Source: Clostridiales bacterium (lineage in GTDB: Bacteria; Bacillota; Clostridia; Christensenellales; CAG-138). Taken from it: a DNA stretch of 64,000 bases. A program made the translations under genes and the position numbers. This document shows, in pieces, positions 35,332 to 43,471 of the stretch. The first letter of the stretch is position 1; each line of letters starts with the position of its first letter. Under the pieces are notes generated by a model, which saw only the letters and a program-made list of their open reading frames with translations, was not told the DNA's origin and did no database searches. The stretch covers positions 38,126 to 102,125 of the forward strand of contig JAILNX010000034.1 of NCBI GenBank assembly GCA_024691085.1, read 5' to 3'.

Positions 35332-35805
35332 ATGAAGATGCTCTTCAAGCAGCGGTTTTTCTCCTGGTTCGACAGCTATGATATCTTCGACGAGGAGGGA
35401 AACACGATCTACGTCGTCAAGGGACAGCTCTCGTGGGGACACAAGCTGAACGTTTACGACGCCGCAGGGAACTATCTCGGCACCGTCAAGGAAAGGGTGC
35501 TCACCTTCACCCCGACGTTCGAGCTGTATCTCGGGGGCGACGAGCCCGTCGGCGTGATAAGGCGCAGGTTCTTCTCACTTTTCAAACCCCTGTATGAGTT
35601 CTCCTTCAACGGCTGGGAGGCTGCAGGCGATATCCTCGAGTGGGATTACGAGATCAAAAATCCCGACGGAACGGTCGCCGCGAGCGTCTCGAAGGAGCTC
35701 TTCAGGTGGACGGACACCTATTCGATAGATGTTGAGGACCCCGGCGACGCGCTGATGGCGCTCATGTTCGTCCTCGCGGTCGACGCGGAAAAATGCTCGC
35801 GATGA
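35332..35805 (+). CDS. LURP-one-related (YxjI/DUF567) protein
   Basis: 157 aa. The whole chain follows the LOR beta-barrel pattern: 'LFKQRFFSWFDSYDIFDEEGNTIYVVKGQLSWGHKLNVYDAAGNYLG', then 'VGVIRRRFFSLFKPLYEF' and 'DWDYEIKNPDGTVAASVSKELFRWTDTYSIDV'-type strands, related to the tubby-like fold. Family members may bind phospholipids. The start sits one base after the stop of the previous gene. Confidence 0.88.
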   Translation: MKMLFKQRFFSWFDSYDIFDEEGNTIYVVKGQLSWGHKLNVYDAAGNYLGTVKERVLTFTPTFELYLGGDEPVGVIRRRFFSLFKPLYEFSFNGWEAAGDILEWDYEIKNPDGTVAASVSKELFRWTDTYSIDVEDPGDALMALMFVLAVDAEKCSR

Positions 35806-35907
35806 AAGAAGCCCTTAACGGGACATCCCGACAGGAAGCCCCGTTAGGGGCAGAGCAAGCCGCTTCAGCCGCCGAAAAACCGAGGGATCCTTGTACACGC
35901 AATCGTT

Positions 35908-35946
35908 TCGTCCGCACCGAGTTCATCGCTGCGGACGATTTTTTTT
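35908..35946 (+). terminator. Terminator of the nfeD-floA operon
   Basis: TCGTCCGC / GCGGACGA stem (35908-35915, 35931-35938) followed by eight T. Confidence 0.85.
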
Positions 35947-35992
35947 CCAGCCGGTCACCGCAAGCGGGGGAAACGACGCCCATGTGAACCCG

Positions 35993-36021
35993 TTGAACTG
36001 CAGGGCCGACCGTGCTATAAT
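35993..36021 (+). promoter_or_regulatory. Promoter of the second SPFH module
   Basis: TTGAAC (35993-35998), 17 bp, perfect TATAAT (36016-36021). Confidence 0.7.
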
Positions 36022-36089
36022 ATACGGGTATGAACGGCGGACGGCGGTCCCCGATCTGCACGCAGAATGCGCAGGAGGCAAACAACCAG

Positions 36090-36593
36090 ATGCAAAACTT
36101 CAAATGCCCGGTTTGCGGCGGGAAACTGAATGTCAAGATCGGCGCTGAGATCGCAGCATGCGAAGCCTGCGGCAGCATATCCCCTGTAAACGAAGAAGAC
36201 GTCAGGCGTTTTAAGGCCATTTATCAAAAAGCGACCGTCGCGATGAACAAACGTACTGCCGCCGGATATAACGAGGCCCTCAATTTGCTGGAGCCCATCA
36301 CGTTTATCAAGGAAGCGTCGGAGCTTTCCGGTCAGTGCAGGGACAAGCTTAAAGAATTAGAGCAAACGCAGCTTCTGCGTACGGCGCGCGAAAAGGAATC
36401 GAACAAGCGCGATACCGTCGCAGGAATAATATTCGCTGTCATATTGCTGCTCGTGATCGCGGCAATAATCGCGGGAGCGGTATACTGCGTCATCCGGCTC
36501 ATTCACGGACAGTTGTCCCCTGCGGCGATCGGTGTTATCGCCGGCGTCGTAATACTTATTGTTATTTTCGCATTGAAGGGCAAAAGGTCATAA
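36090..36593 (+). CDS. Zinc-ribbon protein with two membrane helices (YdjG-like)
   Basis: 167 aa from the ATG at 36090 (AGGAGG 12 bases upstream). Another ATG at 36030 lies at the expected transcription start and would give a leaderless, 20-residue longer form. Zinc ribbon Cys 6, 9, 24, 27; then a helical region and two membrane segments near the C-terminus. The order zinc-ribbon/TM, SPFH, multi-TM protein resembles Bacillus subtilis YdjG-YdjI-YdjH, which attach PspA to the membrane. The correspondence is by architecture only. Confidence 0.75.
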   Translation: MQNFKCPVCGGKLNVKIGAEIAACEACGSISPVNEEDVRRFKAIYQKATVAMNKRTAAGYNEALNLLEPITFIKEASELSGQCRDKLKELEQTQLLRTAREKESNKRDTVAGIIFAVILLLVIAAIIAGAVYCVIRLIHGQLSPAAIGVIAGVVILIVIFALKGKRS

Positions 36594-36635
36594 GCGGCCG
36601 GGCCTCACAATATACTCACTGTTATTCGGAGGAAA

Positions 36636-37919
36636 ATGATGGAACCTATTTGCGATATCCTTAAATACGAAGGCGACAACGAAACTTTCGTGTGGAAACA
36701 TCCCAAAGAAGGCTTTAACTGTCTGACCCAGCTGATCGTTCATGAATCGCAGGAAGCCGTCTTTTTCATGAACGGACAGGCCTTAGACCTGTTTGGCCCC
36801 GGAAGATACACGCTTGAAACACAGAACATACCCATTATCGGCAAGTTGCTCAACAGGGCCACCGGCGACGAATCTCCGTTCCACTGCGAGGTGTACTTCA
36901 TCAATAAAACGGTGCAGATGGCCGTCAAGTGGGGCACTCCCGAAAGGATCAGGTATATCGATCCCGATTTCGGCATCCCCGTCGAGCTCGGCGCGTCCGG
37001 CGATATGAACCTGATGGTCTCCGACAGCCGCAGGCTCCTTTTAAGGATCGTCGGCACCACGAGCGGCGTCGCATGGGGCGAGAAGGGCGAAGCCTTCACG
37101 CAGTCGCTTAAGAACTGCTTCAGACCGCTGATCGCCACCGCCGTCAAGTCAAACCTGTCCAAGGCGATCAAAGCCGGCGAATTCAACATCCTCGAAGTCG
37201 ACGAACATCTTGACGAGCTGTCCGCGATACTGAAGGAAAAGATCGTGCCCGGCTTCGAAGAGTACGGTATCACGATCCCGCAGTTCTATCTCACGACCGT
37301 GGTGCTCCCGGAAGAGGATCCCAATTTCAAACGCCTGCGCGAGCTGCATTCCGTTTCGCTTAAGCAGCGCGTTATCAAGGCCGCGGCAACCATAAAAACG
37401 GCCGAGGCGCAGGCAGAAGCGGAGATCACCGCGGCGCAGCGCCAGATCGAGCTGGAAAAGCAGACGACTCAGACCGAGGTCGCAAAGCGAGAAGCCGAAA
37501 GGAAGGTCATCTCCGCACAGGCGGAGGCCGAAGCCGCGCGGCAGGCGGGATTCGCCGAAGCGCAGGTCATGCAGGCTCAGGGCATCACAAAGAAGGATTA
37601 CGTGCAGGCCGAGGTCCAGAAGGCGTTTGCCGAAGGCATGGGCAATATGGGCGCAAACGGCGGCGGAGGCGGAGGCGGCTCCGCCATGAGCGAGATCATC
37701 GGGCTAGGCGTGGGCATTCAGGCAGCCGGCGCGATGAGCGGGCAGATAGGCAATATCTTTGCGGGAATGAATCCGCAGCAGCCGCAGCAGACGGAAGACG
37801 GCATGACCGCGTTCAGGGCCAAGCTTGACAAGATCGCGGCCATGAAGGAAGCCGGAATGCTGAACGACGAGGAATTCGCGGAGCTGAAAAAGCAGCTTAT
37901 CGCCGAAGCCATGAAATGA
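36636..37919 (+). CDS. SPFH-domain protein with C-terminal SHOCT (YdjI-like)
   Basis: 427 aa. SPFH/virion-core-like domain about 25-235 without a membrane anchor, a coiled coil 245-320 rich in Ala/Glu ('AATIKTAEAQAEAEITAAQRQIELEKQ'), a Gly-rich linker (about 342-352, GGGGGGG), and a SHOCT motif at 390-427 ('FRAKLDKIAAMKEAGMLNDEEFAELKKQL'). YdjI of B. subtilis has this layout and is recruited by membrane partners. The neighbours on both sides supply such partners. Confidence 0.88.
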   Translation: MMEPICDILKYEGDNETFVWKHPKEGFNCLTQLIVHESQEAVFFMNGQALDLFGPGRYTLETQNIPIIGKLLNRATGDESPFHCEVYFINKTVQMAVKWGTPERIRYIDPDFGIPVELGASGDMNLMVSDSRRLLLRIVGTTSGVAWGEKGEAFTQSLKNCFRPLIATAVKSNLSKAIKAGEFNILEVDEHLDELSAILKEKIVPGFEEYGITIPQFYLTTVVLPEEDPNFKRLRELHSVSLKQRVIKAAATIKTAEAQAEAEITAAQRQIELEKQTTQTEVAKREAERKVISAQAEAEAARQAGFAEAQVMQAQGITKKDYVQAEVQKAFAEGMGNMGANGGGGGGGSAMSEIIGLGVGIQAAGAMSGQIGNIFAGMNPQQPQQTEDGMTAFRAKLDKIAAMKEAGMLNDEEFAELKKQLIAEAMK

Positions 37920-37926
37920 GGCGCGT

Positions 37927-38634
37927 ATGATCAGGAAAAGCATTCCGTTCTATGTCGGCGTCTGGGGGATCTCTCTTGCCCTTTTCGCGATACTCTGCTT
38001 TGTGATCCCTTCGCTCATACCGGGGCTGAACGCAACCTGGGGAGTAAGCTTCTGGGTGCCTTTCGCGCTGATACTGCTTGCTTTTGCGGTCAATCTCGTG
38101 TGCGCGGTGTTCACGCTTAAGGCGGAGAACGCGTCCAGGACGTTTTATCGCATCCCCTTGCTGCGCATAAGCTGGATCTCCCTTATAGTCATAAGCGTCT
38201 GCGCTCTTATCTTCCGCATACTTCCCGCGGGATTGATGTGGGCAGCGGCCGTTCTGTGCGTGATCGTATGCGTGATATCCGCGGCCGCATTGCTGAAAGC
38301 CGGCGCCGCGGCGGTCGTCGCCGAGGCGGTCGATAACAGGGTCGCCGATGAGACCGCGTTCATAAGGGACGTCACATTGCGCCTGGAAGGGATCGCGCGC
38401 TGTGCGAAGGATGAAGAGACCCGAAGGATATGCAATGCGGTCTATGAGGCCGCGAGGTATTCGGATCCCAGATCGAGCGCCGCCCTCAGCGATATCGAGG
38501 CGCAGATCGATACCGTCGCCGCGTCGTTTGAAAAGGCTGTCGCCGATAACGACGGGGACGGCATAAAAAAAGCCGGCGACGAGCTTCTCGGCCTCTTTTC
38601 CCGCCGCGGCAGTCAGTGCAAACGCATGAAATGA
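37927..38634 (+). CDS. Four-helix membrane protein (YdjH-like)
   Basis: 235 aa. Four hydrophobic helices in residues 8-130, then a soluble helical C-terminal domain of about 100 residues. It lies 7 bp after the SPFH gene, so it is co-transcribed. By place it corresponds to YdjH, the second membrane partner of the SPFH protein. No enzyme motif is present. Confidence 0.75.
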   Translation: MIRKSIPFYVGVWGISLALFAILCFVIPSLIPGLNATWGVSFWVPFALILLAFAVNLVCAVFTLKAENASRTFYRIPLLRISWISLIVISVCALIFRILPAGLMWAAAVLCVIVCVISAAALLKAGAAAVVAEAVDNRVADETAFIRDVTLRLEGIARCAKDEETRRICNAVYEAARYSDPRSSAALSDIEAQIDTVAASFEKAVADNDGDGIKKAGDELLGLFSRRGSQCKRMK

Positions 38635-38647
38635 GATCTATAAACAA

Positions 38648-38679
38648 ACGCGCCGGATGATCCGTCCGGCGCGTCTTTT
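38648..38679. terminator. Terminator shared by convergent genes
   Basis: A 10 bp stem ACGCGCCGGA / TCCGGCGCGT with a 7-base loop and CTTTTG after it. Confidence 0.8.
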
Positions 38680-38682
38680 GTA

Positions 38683-39840
38683 TCAGATCCTTTTAATAAG
38701 CAGCATAAACGCCAGCATTATTGCGAGGAACGCGAAGTTGAACGCCGAGAATACGCCGAAATAATAGAGCTTTTTTTTCGGGTTGTGATAGCAGTACTCG
38801 CGGAATGTGATGAGCGAAGCGAGCGAGGCGATGAGCGTGCCGGTGCCGCCGATATTCACGCCGACGAGCAGGTCTGCGTAGTTTTGTGTGAACTGCGAGA
38901 GCAGTATCGCGGAGGGGACGTTCGAGATGACCTGGCAGGAGAGCGCGCTGACAAGGAGCGTATTCTTTTCAAGGAGTCCCGAGAACAGCCTGCTGACCGC
39001 GGGGATCCTCGACATATTGCCCGAGAATATGAAGAAGAACACGAACGTTAAGAGGAGGGGGTAGTCCACGCCGATAAGCGCGCGCCTGTCCATGATAAGG
39101 AGAAGTACCGGTATCACGATGAGCCCTATCCAATAGGGGATCCCGCGAAAGACGATGAGGATCGAAAGCGCGAACGCCGCAAGGTATATCCCCGTTCTCA
39201 CGGGAGGGAGCTTCACCGGCTCGTCGGGGACCTCCATCGGCTCGTTCTTCACGAACAGACAGCAGACCGTGATGAGTCCCACGGCGACGAGGAACGGCGG
39301 GAGCATTATTCCCATGAATTCGCCCGTCGGGATCGCGAATTTCGAATAGAGGTACAGGTTCTGGGGATTGCCGAAGGGCGTCAGCATGCCGCCTAAGTTC
39401 GCCGCGATGTTCTGCATGACGAAGGTGAACGCCATATGCTTTTCCTTGTGCGTCGCGGAGAGCACGAAGTAGCCGAGCGGCAGGAAGGTAAGAAGCGCCA
39501 TGTCGTTCGCGATGAGCATGGAGCCTATAAATGTTATGTAAACGAGCGCGAGGGTGCAGAGCTTCGCCGTGCGGAATACGCGCACTATGCGCCTTGCGAG
39601 TATGTAGAAGAAGCGGATGTTCCGAAGCGCCCCGACCACGGCGAGCACGCAGAACAGACAGGTGAGCGTCCTTAAGTCGAAGTATTTAAGATACTCCTTA
39701 TCGGGCGGAACGATGAACGCGGTCACGGCCGCGACGAAAAGGGCGATCAGCATCACCGTGTTCTTTTTGATAAAGCCGGCTATGAGAGTAAAAAAAGGAG
39801 CGCGCGAAGTACTCGCGTCCCGTCCGGACGTTTCAGGCAT
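38683..39840 (-). CDS. ArsB/NhaD-type ion transporter family permease
   Basis: 385 aa with about eleven membrane helices. The re-entrant-loop motifs of the ion-transporter superfamily (CitMHS/ArsB/SLC13) are visible: 'ANDMALLTFLPLG', 'AANLGGMLTPFGNPQNLYLY' and, in the second half, 'SNVPSAILLSQF' with 'NIGGTGTLIASLASLI'. The substrate could be an anion, a dicarboxylate or Na+; this cannot be read from the sequence. AAAGGGGGTG precedes the start. It stands alone. Confidence 0.85.
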   Translation of the reverse strand: MPETSGRDASTSRAPFFTLIAGFIKKNTVMLIALFVAAVTAFIVPPDKEYLKYFDLRTLTCLFCVLAVVGALRNIRFFYILARRIVRVFRTAKLCTLALVYITFIGSMLIANDMALLTFLPLGYFVLSATHKEKHMAFTFVMQNIAANLGGMLTPFGNPQNLYLYSKFAIPTGEFMGIMLPPFLVAVGLITVCCLFVKNEPMEVPDEPVKLPPVRTGIYLAAFALSILIVFRGIPYWIGLIVIPVLLLIMDRRALIGVDYPLLLTFVFFFIFSGNMSRIPAVSRLFSGLLEKNTLLVSALSCQVISNVPSAILLSQFTQNYADLLVGVNIGGTGTLIASLASLITFREYCYHNPKKKLYYFGVFSAFNFAFLAIMLAFMLLIKRI

Positions 39841-39933
39841 TTCGGCACCCCCTTTTTTCCTTTTGCAGTTTTGGATTATAGCACCGAAATCCCTTTAAAA
39901 CAATAAGAAAAAGGATTATATTTTCTACGGCTA

Positions 39934-39962
39934 TTGACAAAATGCGACGAGTAGAATAAAAT
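39934..39962 (+). promoter_or_regulatory. Promoter of the BMP lipoprotein gene
   Basis: Perfect TTGACA (39934-39939), 17 bp, TAAAAT (39957-39962). Confidence 0.8.
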
Positions 39963-39965
39963 GCA

Positions 39966-39977
39966 TTGGTAATACCA
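39966..39977. promoter_or_regulatory. GntR-like operator at the transcription start of BMP
   Basis: TGGTA-A-TACCA is a perfect inverted repeat placed at about +1 of the preceding promoter. It fits the TGGTnnnACCA pattern of FadR-subfamily GntR sites. The related sequence TTGGTAACACC lies at the same place in the ABC transporter promoter (49180-49190). Confidence 0.5.
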
Positions 39978-40033
39978 TTGGGACAAGTTCCCGTGGCTCA
40001 AAAAGCATTCATAAAATATTTGGAGGAACAAAA

Positions 40034-41263
40034 ATGAAAAAGTTTCTGGCTATCGCCCTCTGCCTCGTGATGGTCGCCATGCTTGCCGCCTGCAAGACCC
40101 CCGATCAGCCGAAGCCCGCGAACGATCTCAAGATCGGCGTCATCCTCGTCGGTGATGAGAACGAAGGCTACACCGCCGCTCATATGGAAGGCTTCAAGGC
40201 CGCCATGGCCAACTGCGGCATCAAAGAGGACCAGGTCATCTGGAAGTACAACATCCCCGAGAACGCGAAGTGCTACGACGCCGCCTGCGAGCTCGCCGAG
40301 AAGGGCTGCAAGATCATCTTCTCGAACAGCTACTCCCATCAGGCCTTCATGGTACAGGCCGCTCAGGAGTATCCCAACATCGTCTTCTGCCCCGCTACCG
40401 GTGACACCGCCGCTGTCTGCGGTCTGAAGAACGTCGTCAACTTCTTCCCCTTCACCTTTGAGTCCCGTTACGTCTCCGGCGTCGTCGCCGGCATGAAGCT
40501 CAAGGAGCTCATGGACGCGGGCACCGTTACCGATCCCTACATCGGCTACGTCGGCGCTTTCCCCTATGCTGAGGTCGTTTCCGGCTACACCGCCTTCTTC
40601 CTCGGCATCCGCTCCATCGTTCCCGAAGCTCACATGGACGTTCTCTACACCAACTCCTGGTTCGATCTGAACAAGGAGAACGAGGCCGCCAAGGCGCTCA
40701 TGGCCCGCGGCTGCGTCATCATCGGTCAGCATGCCGACTCCACCGGCGCTCCCTCCGCTGTTGAGGCCGCTCTCGCCGAGGGTAAGGTCGCTTACTCCGT
40801 AGGCTACAACATCGACATGCTCAAGGTCGCTCCCAACGCCGCTCTGACCTCCGCTCAGAACAACTGGGGCGTTCTCTTCACCAACATCCTCAAGGATTTC
40901 CTCGACGGCAAAGAGATGAAGCACGACTACACCGTTGATTACAACACCGACGGCGTCATGATCTCCGCTCTCGGCACCTCCTGTGCCGCCGGCACCGCCG
41001 AGAAGGTCGCCGAGGTCATCGCCGCCATCAAGGCCGGCACCCTCCACGTCTTCGACGTTACCACCTTCACCGTGAAGGGCGAGCAGCTCACGACCTATGA
41101 GTTCGACTCCTCCACCATGAACGCGGACTACACCGCCGTTCTCTATCAGGGCCAGAAGTACGAGACCATCCAGGACGGTTACTTCCATGAGTCCGAGTTC
41201 CGCTCCGCTCCTTACTTCGACATCAGGATCGACGGCATCACCGAGCTCACCAACGAGGACTGA
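40034..41263 (+). CDS. BMP-family (PnrA-like) substrate-binding lipoprotein
   Basis: 409 aa. Lipobox MLAAC with Cys20. BMP/Med fold: 'KIGVILVGDENEGYTAAHMEGFKAAM', 'GCKIIFSNSYSHQAFMVQAAQEYPNIVFCPATGD', 'ESRYVSGVVAGMKLKE', 'IGYVGAFPYAEVVSGYTAFFLGIRSI' and 'VIIGQHADSTGAP'. PnrA proteins bind purine nucleosides for ABC uptake. The likely permease and ATPase genes are on the other strand at 45.4-49.2 kb. Strong codon bias points to high expression. TTTGGAGGAAC precedes the ATG. Confidence 0.93.
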   Translation: MKKFLAIALCLVMVAMLAACKTPDQPKPANDLKIGVILVGDENEGYTAAHMEGFKAAMANCGIKEDQVIWKYNIPENAKCYDAACELAEKGCKIIFSNSYSHQAFMVQAAQEYPNIVFCPATGDTAAVCGLKNVVNFFPFTFESRYVSGVVAGMKLKELMDAGTVTDPYIGYVGAFPYAEVVSGYTAFFLGIRSIVPEAHMDVLYTNSWFDLNKENEAAKALMARGCVIIGQHADSTGAPSAVEAALAEGKVAYSVGYNIDMLKVAPNAALTSAQNNWGVLFTNILKDFLDGKEMKHDYTVDYNTDGVMISALGTSCAAGTAEKVAEVIAAIKAGTLHVFDVTTFTVKGEQLTTYEFDSSTMNADYTAVLYQGQKYETIQDGYFHESEFRSAPYFDIRIDGITELTNED

Positions 41264-41280
41264 TAAACCGACATAAAGAT

Positions 41281-41313
41281 CCGCTCCTCCGTTAAACGGG
41301 GGAGCGGTTTTTT
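41281..41313 (+). terminator. Terminator after the BMP gene
   Basis: CCGCTCCTCCG / CGGGGGAGCGG stem (one G-U pair), loop TTAAA, then six T. Confidence 0.9.
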
Positions 41314-41343
41314 ATGCAATGAATACCGGGGGCTTAAAACTAA

Positions 41344-42030
41344 TCAAGCCTTTGCTTTTTTCGGTCTCCTTGCCATTACGAACAGAGCGATAATGAAGCC
41401 GACATTGAGTATCATCGTCTGTATCGCGTTGATCAGGCCGCTTATCGATCCTATCTTATCCATAAAAGCTCCCGCGACCACGGCGCCGGCGAATACCGCG
41501 TGGAGTATCGCGAGCGCCTTGCCGTGAGGCCGCGCGGCGGTATCGATGATGTAGAAGACGACGGCGATCATGCCCATGGCGATCATCGGGACGGAATTGG
41601 AGTCGAGATAGTGTCCGACGGCGGCGGTCACTATCGAGAAGACCGCAAGGAGCATGGAAAGGATGCGCGGTATGGCGGTCAGGAAAGGCGTTGTCCTCGT
41701 CGGGAGTATGAAGAAGAGGAGGACGAGCGCGGTGAAAATGAACGTGACGACCGAATGGATCAGCGCGCTCAGCGTCGAAGGGTGCGCGAACCCGTATACC
41801 GAGAGGAACTTAAAGAAATCGACGAGGAAATAGATCTCCATCAGGAACACGACGCCGAACAGTATGGGCAGCACTGCCGGCCAGCGTTTCTTTTCGAGAG
41901 CGGGGGGAGCGGGCGCGTAGGGAGCGGCGGCGTTTTCGGTAAAGGCCGAGGGTCCGGATATCGGATGTCCGCAGTTTTCGCAGAACACCGCGTCGGAGGG
42001 GTTCGGGGCCCCGCATTTGGAACAGAACAT
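41344..42030 (-). CDS. Zinc-ribbon multi-pass membrane protein
   Basis: 228 aa. N-terminal zinc ribbon (Cys 3, 6, 17, 20 in 'FCSKCGAPNPSDAVFCENCG'), a Pro/Ala linker, then five hydrophobic helices from about 50 to 220 and a basic C-terminal tail. This 'zinc-ribbon plus TM' layout is common in Clostridia with no known function. AAAGGAG lies before the ATG. It follows pepV on the same strand beyond a strong terminator, so it has its own promoter or depends on read-through. Confidence 0.8.
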   Translation of the reverse strand: MFCSKCGAPNPSDAVFCENCGHPISGPSAFTENAAAPYAPAPPALEKKRWPAVLPILFGVVFLMEIYFLVDFFKFLSVYGFAHPSTLSALIHSVVTFIFTALVLLFFILPTRTTPFLTAIPRILSMLLAVFSIVTAAVGHYLDSNSVPMIAMGMIAVVFYIIDTAARPHGKALAILHAVFAGAVVAGAFMDKIGSISGLINAIQTMILNVGFIIALFVMARRPKKAKA

Positions 42031-42044
42031 GGAATACTCCTTTC

Positions 42045-42075
42045 TAAAAAAACGGGAGGCGCTGCGCCTCCCGTT
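42045..42075 (-). terminator. Terminator of pepV
   Basis: On the minus strand AACGGGAGGCG-CAG-CGCCTCCCGTT followed by seven T in total, seven bases after the pepV stop. Confidence 0.9.
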
Positions 42076-42081
42076 GATCTT

Positions 42082-43440
42082 TTACTCTGCGAGTGCCAAA
42101 ATCGCGTCCGCGATGACATGCGCGTCGAACATGAGGTCGTCGATCGAGATCGCCTCGTTCGGCATGTGGATCTGCGCGGGGTGACCTGCGATCTCGGGGC
42201 CGAAGGCGACGACGTTTTTGAACGCGCGGGCGTAGGTGCCGCCGCCGATGCGGAGCGCCTCGAGATGCTCGCCGGTGCGCGCCTCATATACCGCCATGAG
42301 CTTCGAAACGAGCTCGGAATCCTCGGGAACGTAAAGCCCGTCCTGCGCGTGCTCGTGAACGAGCGTCATGTTAAGGGCTGCGATCTGCTTTGCCTTGACC
42401 TCGTCCTTTGAAAGCGAGGTGGGGTGGCGGACGTCGATCATGAACTTGACTATGCCGTTCTCGTTCCAGTCGATCACGCCGGGGTTAAGCGTTAAGCGCC
42501 CGGATGGATCGGTGATATCGAGTCCCATGCTTTCGCCGTGTTTATCCATCGCGAGGGCCTTGTGCATTACGGAGATCATCTTTCCGTCCTCGCCGGGGAG
42601 ACCGAGAGAATCGAGCACTGCAAACGCCGCCTGCATGCTGTTCCTGCCGTCCTCGGGGAGGGAGGCATGGGCGTCGACACCCTTAATGACGAGCTCCGTG
42701 CCGTTTTCGACCGGCGTGACCTCATAGCCGAATTCAGTGAGACCTGCCTTCTTTATCGCCTCGTTCACCTTCCCGGCGCTTACGGGGACGAAGACCTCGG
42801 TGCGTCCCGCGACGACGTTCGGGCGGGTGCCGGCTTTGATCCTTATTTTGCTTTCGAACCTCTTCTCGAAAGAGGTGTGGAGAATGCCCTTCTCGGAGCA
42901 GACGACGGGATAGTTTCCGTCGGGGGTGAAGCCGAGCGTCGGCGCCTCGCCGTGCTCCCTGTAGTAATTCATGCAGCCCCAGCCGGTCTCCTCGTTGGTG
43001 CCGAGGATTATGCGAACGCGGCGGCGAAGAGGTATCCCCGCCTCCTTAATGGCGGCGAGAGCGTATATCGCGGCGAACGCCGGGCCCTTGTCGTCGAGGG
43101 TGCCGCGGCCCCAGATCATGCCGTCGTCGATGACCGCGCCGTAGGGGGGATGCTTCCAACCGGTTCCCTCGGGAACGACGTCGAGATGGCAGATTATGCC
43201 GAGCATCTCCTGCGCGTCGCCGAGCTCGATCGTGCCGACGTAGCCCTCCATATCGTTCGTTTTAAGACCGAGCGCCTCGCCCGTTTTAAGGGCGTGATCG
43301 AGCGCCTCGCGGACGGCTTTGCCGAAGGGCGCGCCCGGTTCGGGAGTGCCCTCGGTCGAAGGGATGCGGATGTTCTCACGCAGCGACTCAACGAGCTTTT
43401 CGCGGTCGCGTTCGATGATCGAATCAACGGTTTTGTTCAT
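42082..43440 (-). CDS. pepV: Dipeptidase PepV (M20 family)
   Basis: 452 aa, full length. A zinc dipeptidase of the cytoplasm. Metal and catalytic residues: His85 and Asp87 in 'CHLDVVPEG', Asp116/117 in 'GTLDDKGP', Glu150-Glu151 in 'TNEETGWG', and 'FTPDGNYPV' in the zinc-site region. The lid domain is present (about 180-390). AAGGAG precedes the start. Confidence 0.96.
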   Translation of the reverse strand: MNKTVDSIIERDREKLVESLRENIRIPSTEGTPEPGAPFGKAVREALDHALKTGEALGLKTNDMEGYVGTIELGDAQEMLGIICHLDVVPEGTGWKHPPYGAVIDDGMIWGRGTLDDKGPAFAAIYALAAIKEAGIPLRRRVRIILGTNEETGWGCMNYYREHGEAPTLGFTPDGNYPVVCSEKGILHTSFEKRFESKIRIKAGTRPNVVAGRTEVFVPVSAGKVNEAIKKAGLTEFGYEVTPVENGTELVIKGVDAHASLPEDGRNSMQAAFAVLDSLGLPGEDGKMISVMHKALAMDKHGESMGLDITDPSGRLTLNPGVIDWNENGIVKFMIDVRHPTSLSKDEVKAKQIAALNMTLVHEHAQDGLYVPEDSELVSKLMAVYEARTGEHLEALRIGGGTYARAFKNVVAFGPEIAGHPAQIHMPNEAISIDDLMFDAHVIADAILALAE

Positions 43441-43471
43441 ATGCGTTCTCCTTAAAATACATTGATTTTCG

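Noticed and set aside
35793-35987. 64-codon frame between the LOR gene and the second SPFH module
   Set aside because: It runs through a terminator stem and its T tract and overlaps the preceding gene; no ribosome binding site.
39998-41188. 396-codon minus-strand frame opposite the BMP gene
   Set aside because: Same cause: strong codon bias of the true gene. No start signal.
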